Shown one piece after another: positions 37,600 to 47,413 of a stretch of 64,000 nucleotides of DNA. The position numbers and the translations under genes are program-made. How positions within the stretch are numbered: the stretch's first letter is position 1; each line of letters begins with the position of its first letter. The notes under the pieces are model-generated. The model saw only the letters and a list, made by a program, of their open reading frames with translations. It was not told where the DNA came from and searched no databases. The stretch is from Solimonas sp. Lineage in GTDB: Bacteria; Pseudomonadota; Gammaproteobacteria; Nevskiales; Nevskiaceae. Location of the stretch: assembly GCA_030149365.1 (NCBI GenBank), contig JASBRP010000011.1, positions 124,001 to 188,000 on the forward strand. Reading direction: 5' to 3'.

Positions 37600-37785
37600 G
37601 TGAAGGTTTTCGGTATCTATTCCGCGATTCTCATGGCGCTGACGCTCGCCGCCTGCAGCCTGTTCGTGGACGGCCGCATGGAGATTGCCCAGCGAGCGCC
37701 GGGCGGGCTCCAGGGGGCGGGCGAGGCCAGGCCGGTGACACCTTCCGCCCCGGCCAAGACACCCCGGATTACGCCGTCTCGTTGA
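37600..37785 (+). CDS. Small putative lipoprotein (61 aa)
   Basis: GTG start; lipobox LTLAAC after a hydrophobic segment. Confidence 0.45.
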   Translation: MKVFGIYSAILMALTLAACSLFVDGRMEIAQRAPGGLQGAGEARPVTPSAPAKTPRITPSR

Positions 37786-37807
37786 CGAGCAGCGTTGTGG
37801 TGGGGCG

Positions 37808-37853
37808 CCATCCATGGCGAGACTTCAACTACTCAATCTAGCCCCGGGGCAGG
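37808..37853. repeat. Dispersed repeat (family F)
   Basis: CCATCCATGGCGAGAC...AGCCCCGGGGCAGG, similar to 53851-53894. Confidence 0.65.
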
Positions 37854-38089
37854 TTTGGCTTACTTCGACATGACATCGAGTCATGCCTCAGCCCGGCCAA
37901 ACCTTCCATGGCCGCCCATCACCCCTGCATATGAGGGATGAATCCGGGGTGCCCGCCTCTCTAGGCTGGAGGTCTGGTGCAAGACCAGCCCAAGGCGCCT
38001 TTACCCAGGGTCATTCCTCCGGTTGAGCGGTCGTTGGCGCGTGTCTCGAGCACCACAAGCCCGAAACCATCCGCCCAACGGGGGACGCC

Positions 38090-39145
38090 ATGTCCAGCGC
38101 ATCAGCCGAAGCATCCAAACCATCCAGCCCGGCCGCGAGCCTCAGCCTGGCCCAGTTGCTGGAGTCCACCCGCCTGGAACGCTGCCCGTTTCCCATCCCC
38201 AGCAGCTGGTTCTTCGTGGATTTCTCGGAGAACCTGAAAGTCGGCGAGGTCCGCAACGTCAAATTGTTCGACCAGGAGTGGGTGCTGTTCCGCGGCGAGA
38301 GCGGCAAGGTCGGCATGTCCGATCCCTACTGCCCGCACCTGGGTGCCCACCTGGGCCACGGCGGCAAGGTCTGCGGTGACCACATCCGCTGCCCCTTCCA
38401 TCACTGGGAATACGACGCCGACGGCTGGTGCAAGCAGGTGCCCTACGGCAAGGGCGCGCCGGCCATCACCAAGGTCCGCCCCATCCTGCGCACGCTGCCG
38501 GTGCAGGAGCGCTATGGCCAGATCTGGGCCTGGTTCCATCCGCGGGCCGAGCCGCCCAGCTGGGACCTGCCGCACATCCCCTGCATGGAAGACGAGGGCT
38601 GGGTCGGCGACCAGCGCGGCACCTGGCAGGCGAGCACGGCGATCCAGGAGATCGTCGAGAATTCGGTGGACATCGCGCACCTCAAGTTCCTGCACGGTGC
38701 GGCGGGCATCCCGCCGATCCAGGTGGAGTACGAGCAGCACATGCAGCGCTTCAATCTCGGCGGCGGCTACATCGTGGGCCAGACCTGGGGTGCGGGTTCC
38801 GTCGGCACCGTGACCTTCACCCAGGAGGGCGTCAGCGCCACCCTGTTCTCCTACACCCAGCCGATCACGCGCGAGCTCACCAAGATGAACATGAGCTTCC
38901 GCCACAAGGCCTACCCGGAGGGCTCCAAGGAGCTCTACATCGCCCGCAAGCTGATCGACCACATGCAGCACGAGGCCGAGGGTGAAGAGGGTGCCGGATT
39001 CGAGAGCGTGGACATGGTGATCTGGAACAACAAGAAATACCGCCACAAGCCGCTGCTCTGCGAAGGCGACGGCCCGATCTTCCAGTTCCGCGAGTGGTTC
39101 CGGCAGTTCTACGTGGCGGAGCCGGATGTGATGGCGAAAATCTAG
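38090..39145 (+). CDS. Rieske non-heme iron oxygenase, alpha subunit (KshA/cholesterol desaturase-like)
   Basis: Rieske CPHLGAHLGHGGKVCGDHIRCPFHHW; mononuclear Fe site ENSVDIAHLKFLHG (DxxHxxxxH). Confidence 0.87.
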   Translation: MSSASAEASKPSSPAASLSLAQLLESTRLERCPFPIPSSWFFVDFSENLKVGEVRNVKLFDQEWVLFRGESGKVGMSDPYCPHLGAHLGHGGKVCGDHIRCPFHHWEYDADGWCKQVPYGKGAPAITKVRPILRTLPVQERYGQIWAWFHPRAEPPSWDLPHIPCMEDEGWVGDQRGTWQASTAIQEIVENSVDIAHLKFLHGAAGIPPIQVEYEQHMQRFNLGGGYIVGQTWGAGSVGTVTFTQEGVSATLFSYTQPITRELTKMNMSFRHKAYPEGSKELYIARKLIDHMQHEAEGEEGAGFESVDMVIWNNKKYRHKPLLCEGDGPIFQFREWFRQFYVAEPDVMAKI

Positions 39146-39154
39146 CGGCACACT

Positions 39155-39192
39155 CGGCTGGCGCCGCGGAGTTCCTGCGCGGCGCCAGCCTG
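39155..39192. terminator. Strong hairpin after Rieske gene (terminator-like, no U-tract)
   Basis: GGCTGGCGCCGCG ... CGCGGCGCCAGCC perfect stem. Confidence 0.5.
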
Positions 39193-39266
39193 TATCCGGT
39201 TCGTGCGGTGCCCCTGGCAGGCCGATGCGCTAGGCTTTCCCGATCACATTCGGCAATGGGCTCCAC

Positions 39267-40097
39267 ATGAACCAGGATACGGCGGCACTTCACCCCTTGG
39301 ACCAAGCCATCCGCCTGAGCGGCGACGCGGGGCAGTACACCGGCCAGACCTCGGCGGGCTACGCCAACATGGTCGGCCCCTTCGGCGGCGTGATCGCCGC
39401 CACGCTGCTGCAAGCAGTCATGCAGCACCCGGAGCGCCTGGGTGATCCCGTGGCTCTCACTGTGAACTTCGCCGCGCCGATCGCGGATGGCGGATTCGAG
39501 GTGGCCGCACGTCCGGCACGCACCAGCCGCAGCACCCAGCACTGGACCATGGAGCTGTCGCAGGGCGGGCAGGTGGCGGCTACCGCCACCGCCATCACGG
39601 CGCTGCGCCGCGAAACCTGGGAGGCCACGGACCTGCCTTTCCCACCGGCACCGGCGATGGACGGCCTGCGCAGCCTCAAGGGCCTGCCGGGCCTGCCCAA
39701 GTGGGTCAGCCGTTACGACCTGCGCCTGGTACGCGGCGGCATCCCGCCATTGCCGCAGCACGAGAAGCCGCAGGCCGAAAGCTCCGAGACCCTGCTGTGG
39801 GTGCGCGACGAACCGCCGCGCCCGCTGGACTTCGTCGCGCTGGCCTCGATCTGCGACGTGTTCTTCCCGCGCAGCTTCATCCGCCGCCAGCGCATGGCGA
39901 TGGCCGGCACCGTGTCGATGACGGTCTACTTCCACGCCGACGCCGCAGCGCTGGTGGCGCAGGGCGAGCGCGAGCTACTGGCGCACGCGCGCGGGCAGCG
40001 CTTCCATGGCGGCTTCTTCGACCAGGCCGCGGAAATCTGGAGCCCGGAGGGCGTGCTGCTGGCCACCAGCAACCAGGTGGTCTACTTCAAGGAATGA
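39267..40097 (+). CDS. TesB-like acyl-CoA thioesterase family protein
   Basis: MVGPFGGVIAATLLQAVMQHP...ALTVNFAAPIADGGFEVAAR...HGGFFDQAAEIWSPEGVLLATSNQVVYFKE. Confidence 0.75.
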   Translation: MNQDTAALHPLDQAIRLSGDAGQYTGQTSAGYANMVGPFGGVIAATLLQAVMQHPERLGDPVALTVNFAAPIADGGFEVAARPARTSRSTQHWTMELSQGGQVAATATAITALRRETWEATDLPFPPAPAMDGLRSLKGLPGLPKWVSRYDLRLVRGGIPPLPQHEKPQAESSETLLWVRDEPPRPLDFVALASICDVFFPRSFIRRQRMAMAGTVSMTVYFHADAAALVAQGERELLAHARGQRFHGGFFDQAAEIWSPEGVLLATSNQVVYFKE

Positions 40098-40110
40098 GGG
40101 GCTGCGAGGC

Positions 40111-40602
40111 ATGACGCGCAGGCGCATCTTCCTGGGGACCGTGGCGGCGGTGCCGCGGACGGACTTCAAGCGCCACGTGGAACGGCTTTCCTCTCATCTG
40201 GATACCGACGAGGTGTTGCAGCAGCACCTCGCAGCGACGTTCCAGCTCGCTCCGCCTCCGGCTGCGCGGGACGCAACGGTCCATGACTACGTGATGGACC
40301 TCTTCGTGGTACGGCACCAGCTGGGGGAGGCAAGCGAATTGTCGCTGGGAGATCTCGGTCTGCCGCTGCTGTGGCGGCCTGGGGTCGAAGTCCGCAGTAG
40401 CATCCGTGCCTTGGCCAGCGGCAGGACGGTGCTGGAGCTGACTGCCGGCAAGACCATGGCCTGGGGCGAGTTCTTTCGCCGTGCGCTGCCGATCTCCCTG
40501 CGCCCTGGCCGGCGGGAGGCCCTGCTGCGGGAGGACCTGAAAGGGCTGCTAGATGAAGCCGTCTTGGACATCCTGGAACAGGCCGCCGCAGAGCTCCGCT
40601 GA
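40111..40602 (+). CDS. Hypothetical protein
   Basis: ORF of 163 aa from ATG immediately after thioesterase; no recognised domain. Confidence 0.5.
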   Translation: MTRRRIFLGTVAAVPRTDFKRHVERLSSHLDTDEVLQQHLAATFQLAPPPAARDATVHDYVMDLFVVRHQLGEASELSLGDLGLPLLWRPGVEVRSSIRALASGRTVLELTAGKTMAWGEFFRRALPISLRPGRREALLREDLKGLLDEAVLDILEQAAAELR

Positions 40603-40806
40603 ACATTGGCATTGCATTCCGCATGCCCCGCTGCGAAATCCACCGCAGCATGCAAGATGCTGATTAAATAACAAAATATTTCGCTGCACTGCAGCGATCT
40701 TCAGCTGGCGTTCAGGCTCAAAACGCATCCTTGTCACACGCCCGCCGCATCGGGGGCGGAAGATGCCGGCCGGTCAAACGGTCTTTAGAAACCAGGAGAG
40801 AAACGG

Positions 40807-41124
40807 ATGACTCTCGATGACGCCCTCGATTTCTGCAACGACCTCTCGCGCATGGTGCGCGCCTGGGCCGTGGAGCCTGTGAAGGCACTGAGCCAGCTCG
40901 AGCAGATCGAGCAATGCTTCATGCTGGACCGCCCCGGCGATCACTTTCTGGTGATGAAGGTTTCGGCTGCGGTCGCAGCCGTGCAGGACTGGCTGCAGTC
41001 CGGCCTGTCGCAGACCCAGGAACTGCAGCAGATGCGCACTGCCAACCAGGCGATCGAAATGCTGCGCCAGGCAATTCCCGAAAGCTACGAAGAAATGGAG
41101 CGCCGCTCCAGCCTCGCGGCCTGA
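40807..41124 (+). CDS. Hypothetical helical protein (105 aa)
   Basis: AGGAGAGAAACGG ribosome-binding site, followed by a canonical terminator. Confidence 0.65.
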   Translation: MTLDDALDFCNDLSRMVRAWAVEPVKALSQLEQIEQCFMLDRPGDHFLVMKVSAAVAAVQDWLQSGLSQTQELQQMRTANQAIEMLRQAIPESYEEMERRSSLAA

Positions 41125-41141
41125 CAAGACAGCTGTACCGG

Positions 41142-41181
41142 CGGCCCCTGGAACAAGGATGTTCCGGGGGCCGTTTCTTTT
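41142..41181 (+). terminator. Rho-independent terminator
   Basis: CGGCCCCTGGAACA-loop-TGTTCCGGGGGCCG then TTTCTTTTT; 14-bp stem (one G-U). Confidence 0.9.
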
Positions 41182-41290
41182 TATGGCCCCCGCATTGCAG
41201 GATGGCCGTTCCGCTGCAACAGTAGCGGTCTTCAAAGGCGAAAACGCGGGAACGGTGCAGGTGATCGGGGGCAGTGGATCGCAGCGGCAG

Positions 41291-43513
41291 ATGCGCAGCC
41301 TCGGGCTTTGCGTCGTGATGGCATGCCTGGGCCCCTCAGTGGCCTGGGCGGACTCCGCGGTGGAGCTGAAGCCGGTGGAAGTCCGCGCGCAGAAGAAGCC
41401 ACAGGATGAGCGCGAAGTGCCGCTCTCGATCACGGTGCTGGACGGCGAGAAGCTGCAGGACGCGCGCCTGAGCACGGTGGACGACCTCTCCCGCTATGCC
41501 GCCAACACGCAGTTCAGCAAGAACCAGCTCTTCATCCGCGGCATCGGCACCGGTGCCAATCTCGGCTTCGATCCCTCCGTGCCCCTGTTCGTCGATGGGG
41601 TCTACCTGGGGCGCGGCACGGCGGCGCTGATGCCGTTCTGGGACCTGGCGCAGGTCGAGGTGATCCGAGGCCCGCAGGGCACGCTGCTGGGCAAGAACAG
41701 CACCGGCGGCGCCTTGAGCCTGCGCACCACGGAGCCGGGCGAGTACCTGGGTGGCTCGCTGGCCGCCGTCCATGGCGACCTGGATCCCTTGACGCTGCGC
41801 GGGGCGCTGGACCTGCCGCTGGCGCAGGACTGGGCGCTGCGCCTGTCGGGGCTGCAGGAACGCCTGGGTGCGTATGGCGACAACAGCGCACTGGACGAGG
41901 AGACCCTGGGCAGACGCAGCCAGGGCGTGCGTACGCGCCTGCAATGGCAGCCGGAGGGTGACTGGTCCGGCTGGCTGGGCCTGGAGGCCAACCGCACGCG
42001 CCTGGAACGCTTCGGCAGCGAACTGTCGGCGGCGACGCCGGAGAGCCTGGCGCTGTACCGCCTGTACGATCCGCAAACCGATGCCCGGCTGGATTACCAC
42101 AGCTCCACGGATACCGAGGGCAGTGAAGCGGACCGTCGAGCGGCGAGCGCGACGCTGAACCTGGAGTGGGGCGGGGCGGATCTGCGCTTCACCTCGCTGA
42201 GCAATGTCTCGGGCTCGCGCCTGGGCTACTTCTACGATGCCGACTACTCCCCGATTCCGCTGCTGACGCTGGCCTTCGACGAGGACTACCGGCAGTGGAG
42301 CCAGGAACTGCGCCTGGAAGGACGTCACGAGGCAGTCGACTGGTTGCTCGGTGCCTATCTGCTGCACGCGGACCTGGACGTGGACAGCCGCATCACGGCG
42401 TTCCCGGGTGGTGCGGCCGCCTTGCTGGCCGGGCCCACGCCCTCGCTGCTGCAGCCGATCCTCGATGCGCTGCGCCTGCCTGCCGCGCTGGACCCGCTAT
42501 CGGACCAGAGCCGCAAGGATTTCCAGCAGCAGATGGACAGCTATGCCCTGTTCGGGCAGGTGGGCTGGCGTTTCGCGCCCCGCTGGGAGTTGAACGCCGG
42601 CCTGCGCTGGACGCGCGAGCGCAAGTCGCTGCGCATGCAGCAGTCCTTCGAGAACAGCGGCCTGCTGTTCCGCCAGGTCCTCGGCGAAGAGGCCTTCATG
42701 GCGGATGCGCAGCGCGAGGAAGACGACTGGTCCCCGCGCCTGGTGCTGCACTATCGTCCCAGCGCGAACGCGACGCTCTACCTGCTGGCGGCGCGCGGCT
42801 TCAAGAGCGGCGGCTACAACGACCTGGCATCCAGCCCGGACAAGCTGGAGTTCGACGCCGAGCGCGCCGCCACGCTGGAGGGCGGATTCAAGACGCTGTG
42901 GCTGTCCAAGCGTCTCGCACTCAACCTCAACCTGTTCGAGAGCCGGGTGAAGAACCTGCAGGTCAACGCGTTTGACGGCACGTCCTTCTACGTGCAGAAC
43001 GCGGCATCCGCGCACCTGCGCGGAGCAGAGCTGGAGACCCGCTGGCTGCTGGGGCGCGGCTGGAGCGCACAGGGCAGCCTGGGTTGGCTGGACGCGCGCT
43101 ATGAATCCTTCCCCAATGCGCCGGCGCGCGCGGACCAGCAGGGCGACTCGCAGGACCTCAGCGGCCAGCGCCTGTCGCGCGCGCCGCCGTTCTCCGGCGC
43201 GCTCGGGCTGGAGTACTACGCTGTGCTCGGAGCCGGCTGGAGCTGGCGTGTCGCGGCAGACCTGCTGCACCGTGAGCGCAGCTTCCTTTCGCTGGACAAC
43301 GACGCGGCCGACGCGCAGCCGGCGGTGACCACCTTCAATGCACAGCTCGCACTGGCTTCCACGCGGGGCTGGGCGCTGTCGCTGGAGGGGCGCAATCTCA
43401 GCGACGAGCGCGTGCGCAATGCTGGCAGCGACGTGTCGCTGTTCAACGGCAATCACTGGGCCGAACTGGACCCGCCGCGCCGCTGGTCATTGACGCTGGC
43501 ACACCACTGGTAG
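41291..43513 (+). CDS. TonB-dependent receptor
   Basis: Signal peptide MRSLGLCVVMACLGPSVAWA; VEVRAQKKPQDEREVPLSITV; VEVIRGPQGTLLGKNSTGGAL; C-terminal LTLAHHW. Confidence 0.9.
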   Translation: MRSLGLCVVMACLGPSVAWADSAVELKPVEVRAQKKPQDEREVPLSITVLDGEKLQDARLSTVDDLSRYAANTQFSKNQLFIRGIGTGANLGFDPSVPLFVDGVYLGRGTAALMPFWDLAQVEVIRGPQGTLLGKNSTGGALSLRTTEPGEYLGGSLAAVHGDLDPLTLRGALDLPLAQDWALRLSGLQERLGAYGDNSALDEETLGRRSQGVRTRLQWQPEGDWSGWLGLEANRTRLERFGSELSAATPESLALYRLYDPQTDARLDYHSSTDTEGSEADRRAASATLNLEWGGADLRFTSLSNVSGSRLGYFYDADYSPIPLLTLAFDEDYRQWSQELRLEGRHEAVDWLLGAYLLHADLDVDSRITAFPGGAAALLAGPTPSLLQPILDALRLPAALDPLSDQSRKDFQQQMDSYALFGQVGWRFAPRWELNAGLRWTRERKSLRMQQSFENSGLLFRQVLGEEAFMADAQREEDDWSPRLVLHYRPSANATLYLLAARGFKSGGYNDLASSPDKLEFDAERAATLEGGFKTLWLSKRLALNLNLFESRVKNLQVNAFDGTSFYVQNAASAHLRGAELETRWLLGRGWSAQGSLGWLDARYESFPNAPARADQQGDSQDLSGQRLSRAPPFSGALGLEYYAVLGAGWSWRVAADLLHRERSFLSLDNDAADAQPAVTTFNAQLALASTRGWALSLEGRNLSDERVRNAGSDVSLFNGNHWAELDPPRRWSLTLAHHW

Positions 43514-43605
43514 TGGGGGGCCACCGGGCCCTTCCTCTGGTTGTTTATTGCCCGGCGCCGTTCCTCCGGCGTTCCCTACCGTTGATCCATCTTCAGAAAA
43601 TCTCC

Positions 43606-43632
43606 TAAAGGTTTGTCGGAAAGCGCCGTTAA
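43606..43632 (+). promoter_or_regulatory. Sigma28 promoter of fliC
   Basis: TAAAGGTT-N11-GCCGTTAA upstream of flagellin. Confidence 0.88.
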
Positions 43633-43708
43633 GGGCCTCAGTAGCGGCAAAGAGCTGCGAAGGGCCGGAAACAACGTCGCCGGCAACATCCAACCCCAGG
43701 AGAAAGCC

Positions 43709-44863
43709 ATGCAAGGTATCAACACCAACGTGATGTCTCTGAATGCCCAGCGCAATCTGAACTCGTCACAGTCTTCCCTTTCCACCTCGATCCAGCGCCT
43801 GTCCTCGGGCCTGCGCATCAACAGTGCCAAGGACGACGCCGCCGGCCTCGCGATCAGCGAGCGCTTCACCAGCCAGATCAAGGGCCTGAACCAGGCGCAG
43901 CGCAATGCCAACGACGGCATCTCGCTGGCGCAGACCGCCGAAGGCGCGCTGGGCCAGGTCACCAACAACCTGCAGCGCATCCGCGAGCTGGCCGTGCAGT
44001 CCGCCAACGCCACCAACTCCACCACCGACCGCGCCGCCCTGCAGACCGAAGCCTCGCAGCTGCTGAGCGAAATCGACCGCGTCGCTAACCAGACCTCGTT
44101 CAACGGCGTCAAGCTGCTCGACGGCAGCTTCAGCTCCGCCGTGTTCCAGGTGGGCGCCAACGCCGGTGAAACCATCAGCGTCTCCGGCCTGGTCGACGCC
44201 AACGTCGCCGCGCTGGGTTCCGTCACCGCCGCTGCCGGCCAGTCCAGCGCCGTCTCGGGCATCAGCGCCCTGGGCGCCGCCGCTGCCGGTACCCTGACGA
44301 TCAACGGCACCGACATCAGCGCCGGTATCGGCGCCGCCGGTACCTCCTCGCAGCGTGTGGGCCAGGTGGTGGACGCGATCAACAACGCCGCCAGCACCAC
44401 CGGCGTCAACGCGGCCTACGACTCGGCCACCGGTCGCATCAACCTGTCCAGCGCCGGCAACATCGTGGTCGGCGGCTCGGATGACGGCACCGCCACCGGC
44501 TTCAACGTCGCCGGCAACGACGGCGACGCCACGGCCACCACCACCACCGGCCTGTCGGGTCTGAGCATCGCCAGCTACGCCGGCGCCTCGCTCGCCATCC
44601 AGCAGATGGACAGCGCGCTGTCGCAGGTGAACTCGGCTCGCGCCACCATCGGTGCGGTGCAGAACCGCTTCGAGTCGGTGGTTGCCAACCTCGCCACGAC
44701 CTCCGAGAACCTGTCGGCTGCCCGCAGCCGCATCCAGGACACGGACTTCGCGGCGGAAACGGCGAACCTGACCCGCTCGCAGATCCTGCAGCAGGCCGGT
44801 ACCGCGATGCTGGCCCAGGCCAACTCGGCGCCGAACAACGTCCTCAGCCTGCTGCGCGGCTAA
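43709..44863 (+). CDS. fliC: Flagellin
   Basis: [53 protein letters not shown]; conserved C-terminus [29 protein letters not shown]. Confidence 0.97.
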   Translation: MQGINTNVMSLNAQRNLNSSQSSLSTSIQRLSSGLRINSAKDDAAGLAISERFTSQIKGLNQAQRNANDGISLAQTAEGALGQVTNNLQRIRELAVQSANATNSTTDRAALQTEASQLLSEIDRVANQTSFNGVKLLDGSFSSAVFQVGANAGETISVSGLVDANVAALGSVTAAAGQSSAVSGISALGAAAAGTLTINGTDISAGIGAAGTSSQRVGQVVDAINNAASTTGVNAAYDSATGRINLSSAGNIVVGGSDDGTATGFNVAGNDGDATATTTTGLSGLSIASYAGASLAIQQMDSALSQVNSARATIGAVQNRFESVVANLATTSENLSAARSRIQDTDFAAETANLTRSQILQQAGTAMLAQANSAPNNVLSLLRG

Positions 44864-44879
44864 GCGACGGAAACCCGAC

Positions 44880-44903
44880 GGGGCGGGCCGCGAGGCCCGC
44901 CCC
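44880..44903. terminator. Strong hairpin after fliC
   Basis: GGGGCGGGCC-GCGA-GGCCCGCCCC; no U-tract, could be transcript-stabilising or a partial terminator. Confidence 0.5.
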
Positions 44904-44943
44904 CAAGGGACTCCTACTCCGGAGTCGCAGTCAGGAGTAACAC

Positions 44944-45321
44944 ATGAATACAGACATCTCAGCGGTAGCGGCAGTGGCAGCCTCCAAGAGGGGCGAGGGC
45001 CACCGCGCTGCCGTTTCCGCGTTTGCGTTGCCGGCTGCCGCGCCCGCTACGCCCACGCCGCCGCCCGCTACGGCAGAAGCCTTGCAGGCGCCATCGGCGG
45101 AACACCTGCAGGAAGTCATCAGCCAGATCGAACGTTACCTGGAGTCCAGCCGCACCGGCCTGGAGTTCCGCGTGGACCGGGATCTCAACCAGGTGATCGT
45201 GTCGGTGGTGGACCCCCGCGACGGCACGGTATTGCGACAGATGCCCAGCGAAGAGGCCCTGCGCATCGCCCGCGCCATGGCCGATGAGGGCGACGGCGGT
45301 TTGCTGGACGCCCTGGCCTGA
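44944..45321 (+). CDS. flaG: Flagellar protein FlaG
   Basis: LEFRVDRDLNQVIVSVVDPRDGTVLRQMPSEEALRIARAM. Confidence 0.9.
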   Translation: MNTDISAVAAVAASKRGEGHRAAVSAFALPAAAPATPTPPPATAEALQAPSAEHLQEVISQIERYLESSRTGLEFRVDRDLNQVIVSVVDPRDGTVLRQMPSEEALRIARAMADEGDGGLLDALA

Positions 45322-45354
45322 AAACTGCATAGGCCCCTTACCTAAGGATCGAAC

Positions 45355-46683
45355 ATGGCCACCAGTTCCATCAATGCTTCCAGCTTCAGCTCCGGGCTCG
45401 ACGTCGTCAGCCTGGTGTCGCAGCTCGTTGCCGTGGATCGCGCCAAGCCGGACGCCCGCATCGCCGCGGCGCAGTCCAAGACCCAGACCCGCCTGTCGGC
45501 GCTGGGCGTGATGAAGTCCGCCCTGTCCAACCTGCAGACCACCGCCAAGACCCTGGTTGGCGGCGGCGCAGTGGCGACACCGGCAGTGAAGTCCTCGCGG
45601 GAAGACCTGTTCACCGCCACCACCGCCCCCGGCGCCGCTCGCGGCAGCTTCGCGGTGGAGGTGGTGTCGCTGGCGCAGGCCAGCAAGCTGGTTTCCGGCC
45701 CCGTGGCCAGCGCCACCACCAGCCTCGGTGCCGGCGACGTCGACATCACGGTGGGCGACAAGAGTTTCAAGGTCACGCTCGGCAACACCGACAACAGCCT
45801 CGCCGCGTTGCGTGACGCCATCAACAAGGCCACCGACAACCCCGGCGTCACCGCGTCCCTGGTGACCGAGTCCGGCGGTGTGCGCCTGCTGCTCACCGGC
45901 AACCAGACCGGTGCCGGCCAGGCGGTGAGCGTCAACTCCTCGCTGATCTCGCTCAACCAGACCCAGGCCGCCGCCGACGCCCACGTGAAGGTGGAAGGCT
46001 TCGACGTCTACAGCGCCAGCAACACCGTCACCGGCGCGCTGGACGGCGTCACGCTGAACCTGGTCAAGGCGGAGCCCGGCGCCACCGGCACGCTGGCGCT
46101 GAGCACCGACAACAGCGCCTCCGCCAAGGCGGTGCAGGACTTCGTCACCAAGTACAACCAGGTGTTGACCACCATCAACAACCTGACCAAGTACGATGCC
46201 GCCACCAAGACCGCCTCGACGCTGACCGGCGACAGCACCGTGCGCCAGGCCGCCGCCGAGCTGCGCTCCATCATGAGCGGCTCGGCCCCGGGCGGAACCT
46301 ACAGCTACCTCACGCAGCTGGGCATCAAGACCGGATCCGACGGCCTGCTGAGCGTGGACAGCGCCAAGCTCAACGAGGCCATCGCCAAGGACTCCGGCAG
46401 CATCGCTCGCATGTTCGGCGGCGACGACGGCTACGCCACCAAGATGAGCAAGAGCATCGACGCCATGCTCGCCGACAACGCCGGCCTCGACGCGCAGACC
46501 GACACCCTGCAGGCGCGGCTCAAGGACATCGAGAAGCAGAAGGACGCCCTGGACCGGCGCATGACGCAGGTGGAAGCGCGCTACACCGCGCAGTTCACCG
46601 CGCTGGACACGCTGATGACGCGCATGAGCAGCACCAGCAACTACCTCACGCAGCAGCTCGCGGCGATCGCGAACAACAACTAA
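45355..46683 (+). CDS. fliD: Flagellar hook-associated (cap) protein FliD
   Basis: SGLDVVSLVSQLVAVDRAKPDARI; C-terminal ARLKDIEKQKDALDRRMTQVEARYTAQFTALDTLMTRMSSTSNYLTQQLAAI. Confidence 0.95.
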   Translation: MATSSINASSFSSGLDVVSLVSQLVAVDRAKPDARIAAAQSKTQTRLSALGVMKSALSNLQTTAKTLVGGGAVATPAVKSSREDLFTATTAPGAARGSFAVEVVSLAQASKLVSGPVASATTSLGAGDVDITVGDKSFKVTLGNTDNSLAALRDAINKATDNPGVTASLVTESGGVRLLLTGNQTGAGQAVSVNSSLISLNQTQAAADAHVKVEGFDVYSASNTVTGALDGVTLNLVKAEPGATGTLALSTDNSASAKAVQDFVTKYNQVLTTINNLTKYDAATKTASTLTGDSTVRQAAAELRSIMSGSAPGGTYSYLTQLGIKTGSDGLLSVDSAKLNEAIAKDSGSIARMFGGDDGYATKMSKSIDAMLADNAGLDAQTDTLQARLKDIEKQKDALDRRMTQVEARYTAQFTALDTLMTRMSSTSNYLTQQLAAIANNN

Positions 46684-46716
46684 CGCGCTGCCCCTTCATG
46701 AGGGAGTGATCTTTTC

Positions 46717-46740
46717 GTAGGAGCGGCTGTCAGCCGCGAA
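46717..46740. repeat. Palindromic repeat (family E)
   Basis: GTAGGAGCGGCTGTCAGCCGCGAA; matches a repeat type I recognise from gammaproteobacterial intergenic regions. Confidence 0.6.
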
Positions 46741-46808
46741 CAAAGCTCATGGCGACCACGGCGTTCACGGCCAACGGCTCCAAGAAGCTGGCAGCTCTGA
46801 TTTAGTTG

Positions 46809-46902
46809 CCGTTCGCCCTGAGCCTGTCGAAGGGTGGGCGGCAACTGATTGAAGGACCTGGCGGGAAGTCCGCCCATGCTTCGACAGGCTCAGCACGAAC
46901 GG
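46809..46902. repeat. Paired REP-like inverted repeat (family A)
   Basis: CCGTTCGCCCTGAGCCTGTCGAAGG...GCTTCGACAGGCTCAGCACGAACGG, between fliD and gdx. Confidence 0.9.
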
Positions 46903-46919
46903 ACTTCTTCCGAGCTCCC

Positions 46920-47234
46920 TCAATGGGCCAGCTTCAACCCGATCACACCCGCCAGGATCAACGCCACGCTGACCAGCCGCGCCGCGTTGGCCGGCTCGTT
47001 CAGCAGCACGATACCCAGGATCACCGTACCGGCGGCACCGATCCCCACCCACACCGCATACGCCGTGCCCACCGGCAGCGTGCGCATGGCCAGGCCCAGC
47101 AGGCCCAGGCTGATCGCCATGGCGGCCACGGTGAGCACGGTGGGAAGGGGACGGGTGAAACCCTCGGTGTACTTCAGGCCGATAGCCCAGCCGATCTCGA
47201 ACAGGCCGGCCAACACCAGTAAAAGCCAGGACAT
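46920..47234 (-). CDS. gdx: Guanidinium exporter (SMR family, SugE/Gdx)
   Basis: [28 protein letters not shown]...[50 protein letters not shown]. Confidence 0.93.
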   Translation of the reverse strand: MSWLLLVLAGLFEIGWAIGLKYTEGFTRPLPTVLTVAAMAISLGLLGLAMRTLPVGTAYAVWVGIGAAGTVILGIVLLNEPANAARLVSVALILAGVIGLKLAH

Positions 47235-47251
47235 GATGACGCTCCGCAAAG

Positions 47252-47298
47252 CGGGGTCGTCCCCGGGTAAACCGACAAAGCGACGGGGTCGTCCCCGT
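47252..47298 (-). promoter_or_regulatory. Guanidine-II (mini-ykkC) riboswitch
   Basis: Minus strand: ACGGGG-ACGA-CCCCGT, 17-nt linker, CGGGG-ACGA-CCCCG, then GGAG SD and gdx ATG; two GC stems each with ACGR tetraloop. Confidence 0.93.
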
Positions 47299-47357
47299 AT
47301 CGGTGATCGGCCGGTTGGACCGGCCGTGCGCAGGGGAGTTCCTCTGCATTCCGAGGC

Positions 47358-47384
47358 TCAAGTCTAAGCCATTGCGGCCGATAA
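47358..47384 (+). promoter_or_regulatory. Sigma28 promoter of fliS
   Basis: TCAAGTCT-N11-GCCGATAA, perfect -10. Confidence 0.82.
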
Positions 47385-47413
47385 GAGTCTGGACGACAAC
47401 AGGAGTTTCTCCC

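Noticed and set aside
46806-47222. Plus-strand ORF beginning [13 protein letters not shown]...ASTGSARTD
   Set aside because: Translation of the REP-like repeat and antisense of gdx; a known type of mis-annotated ORF.
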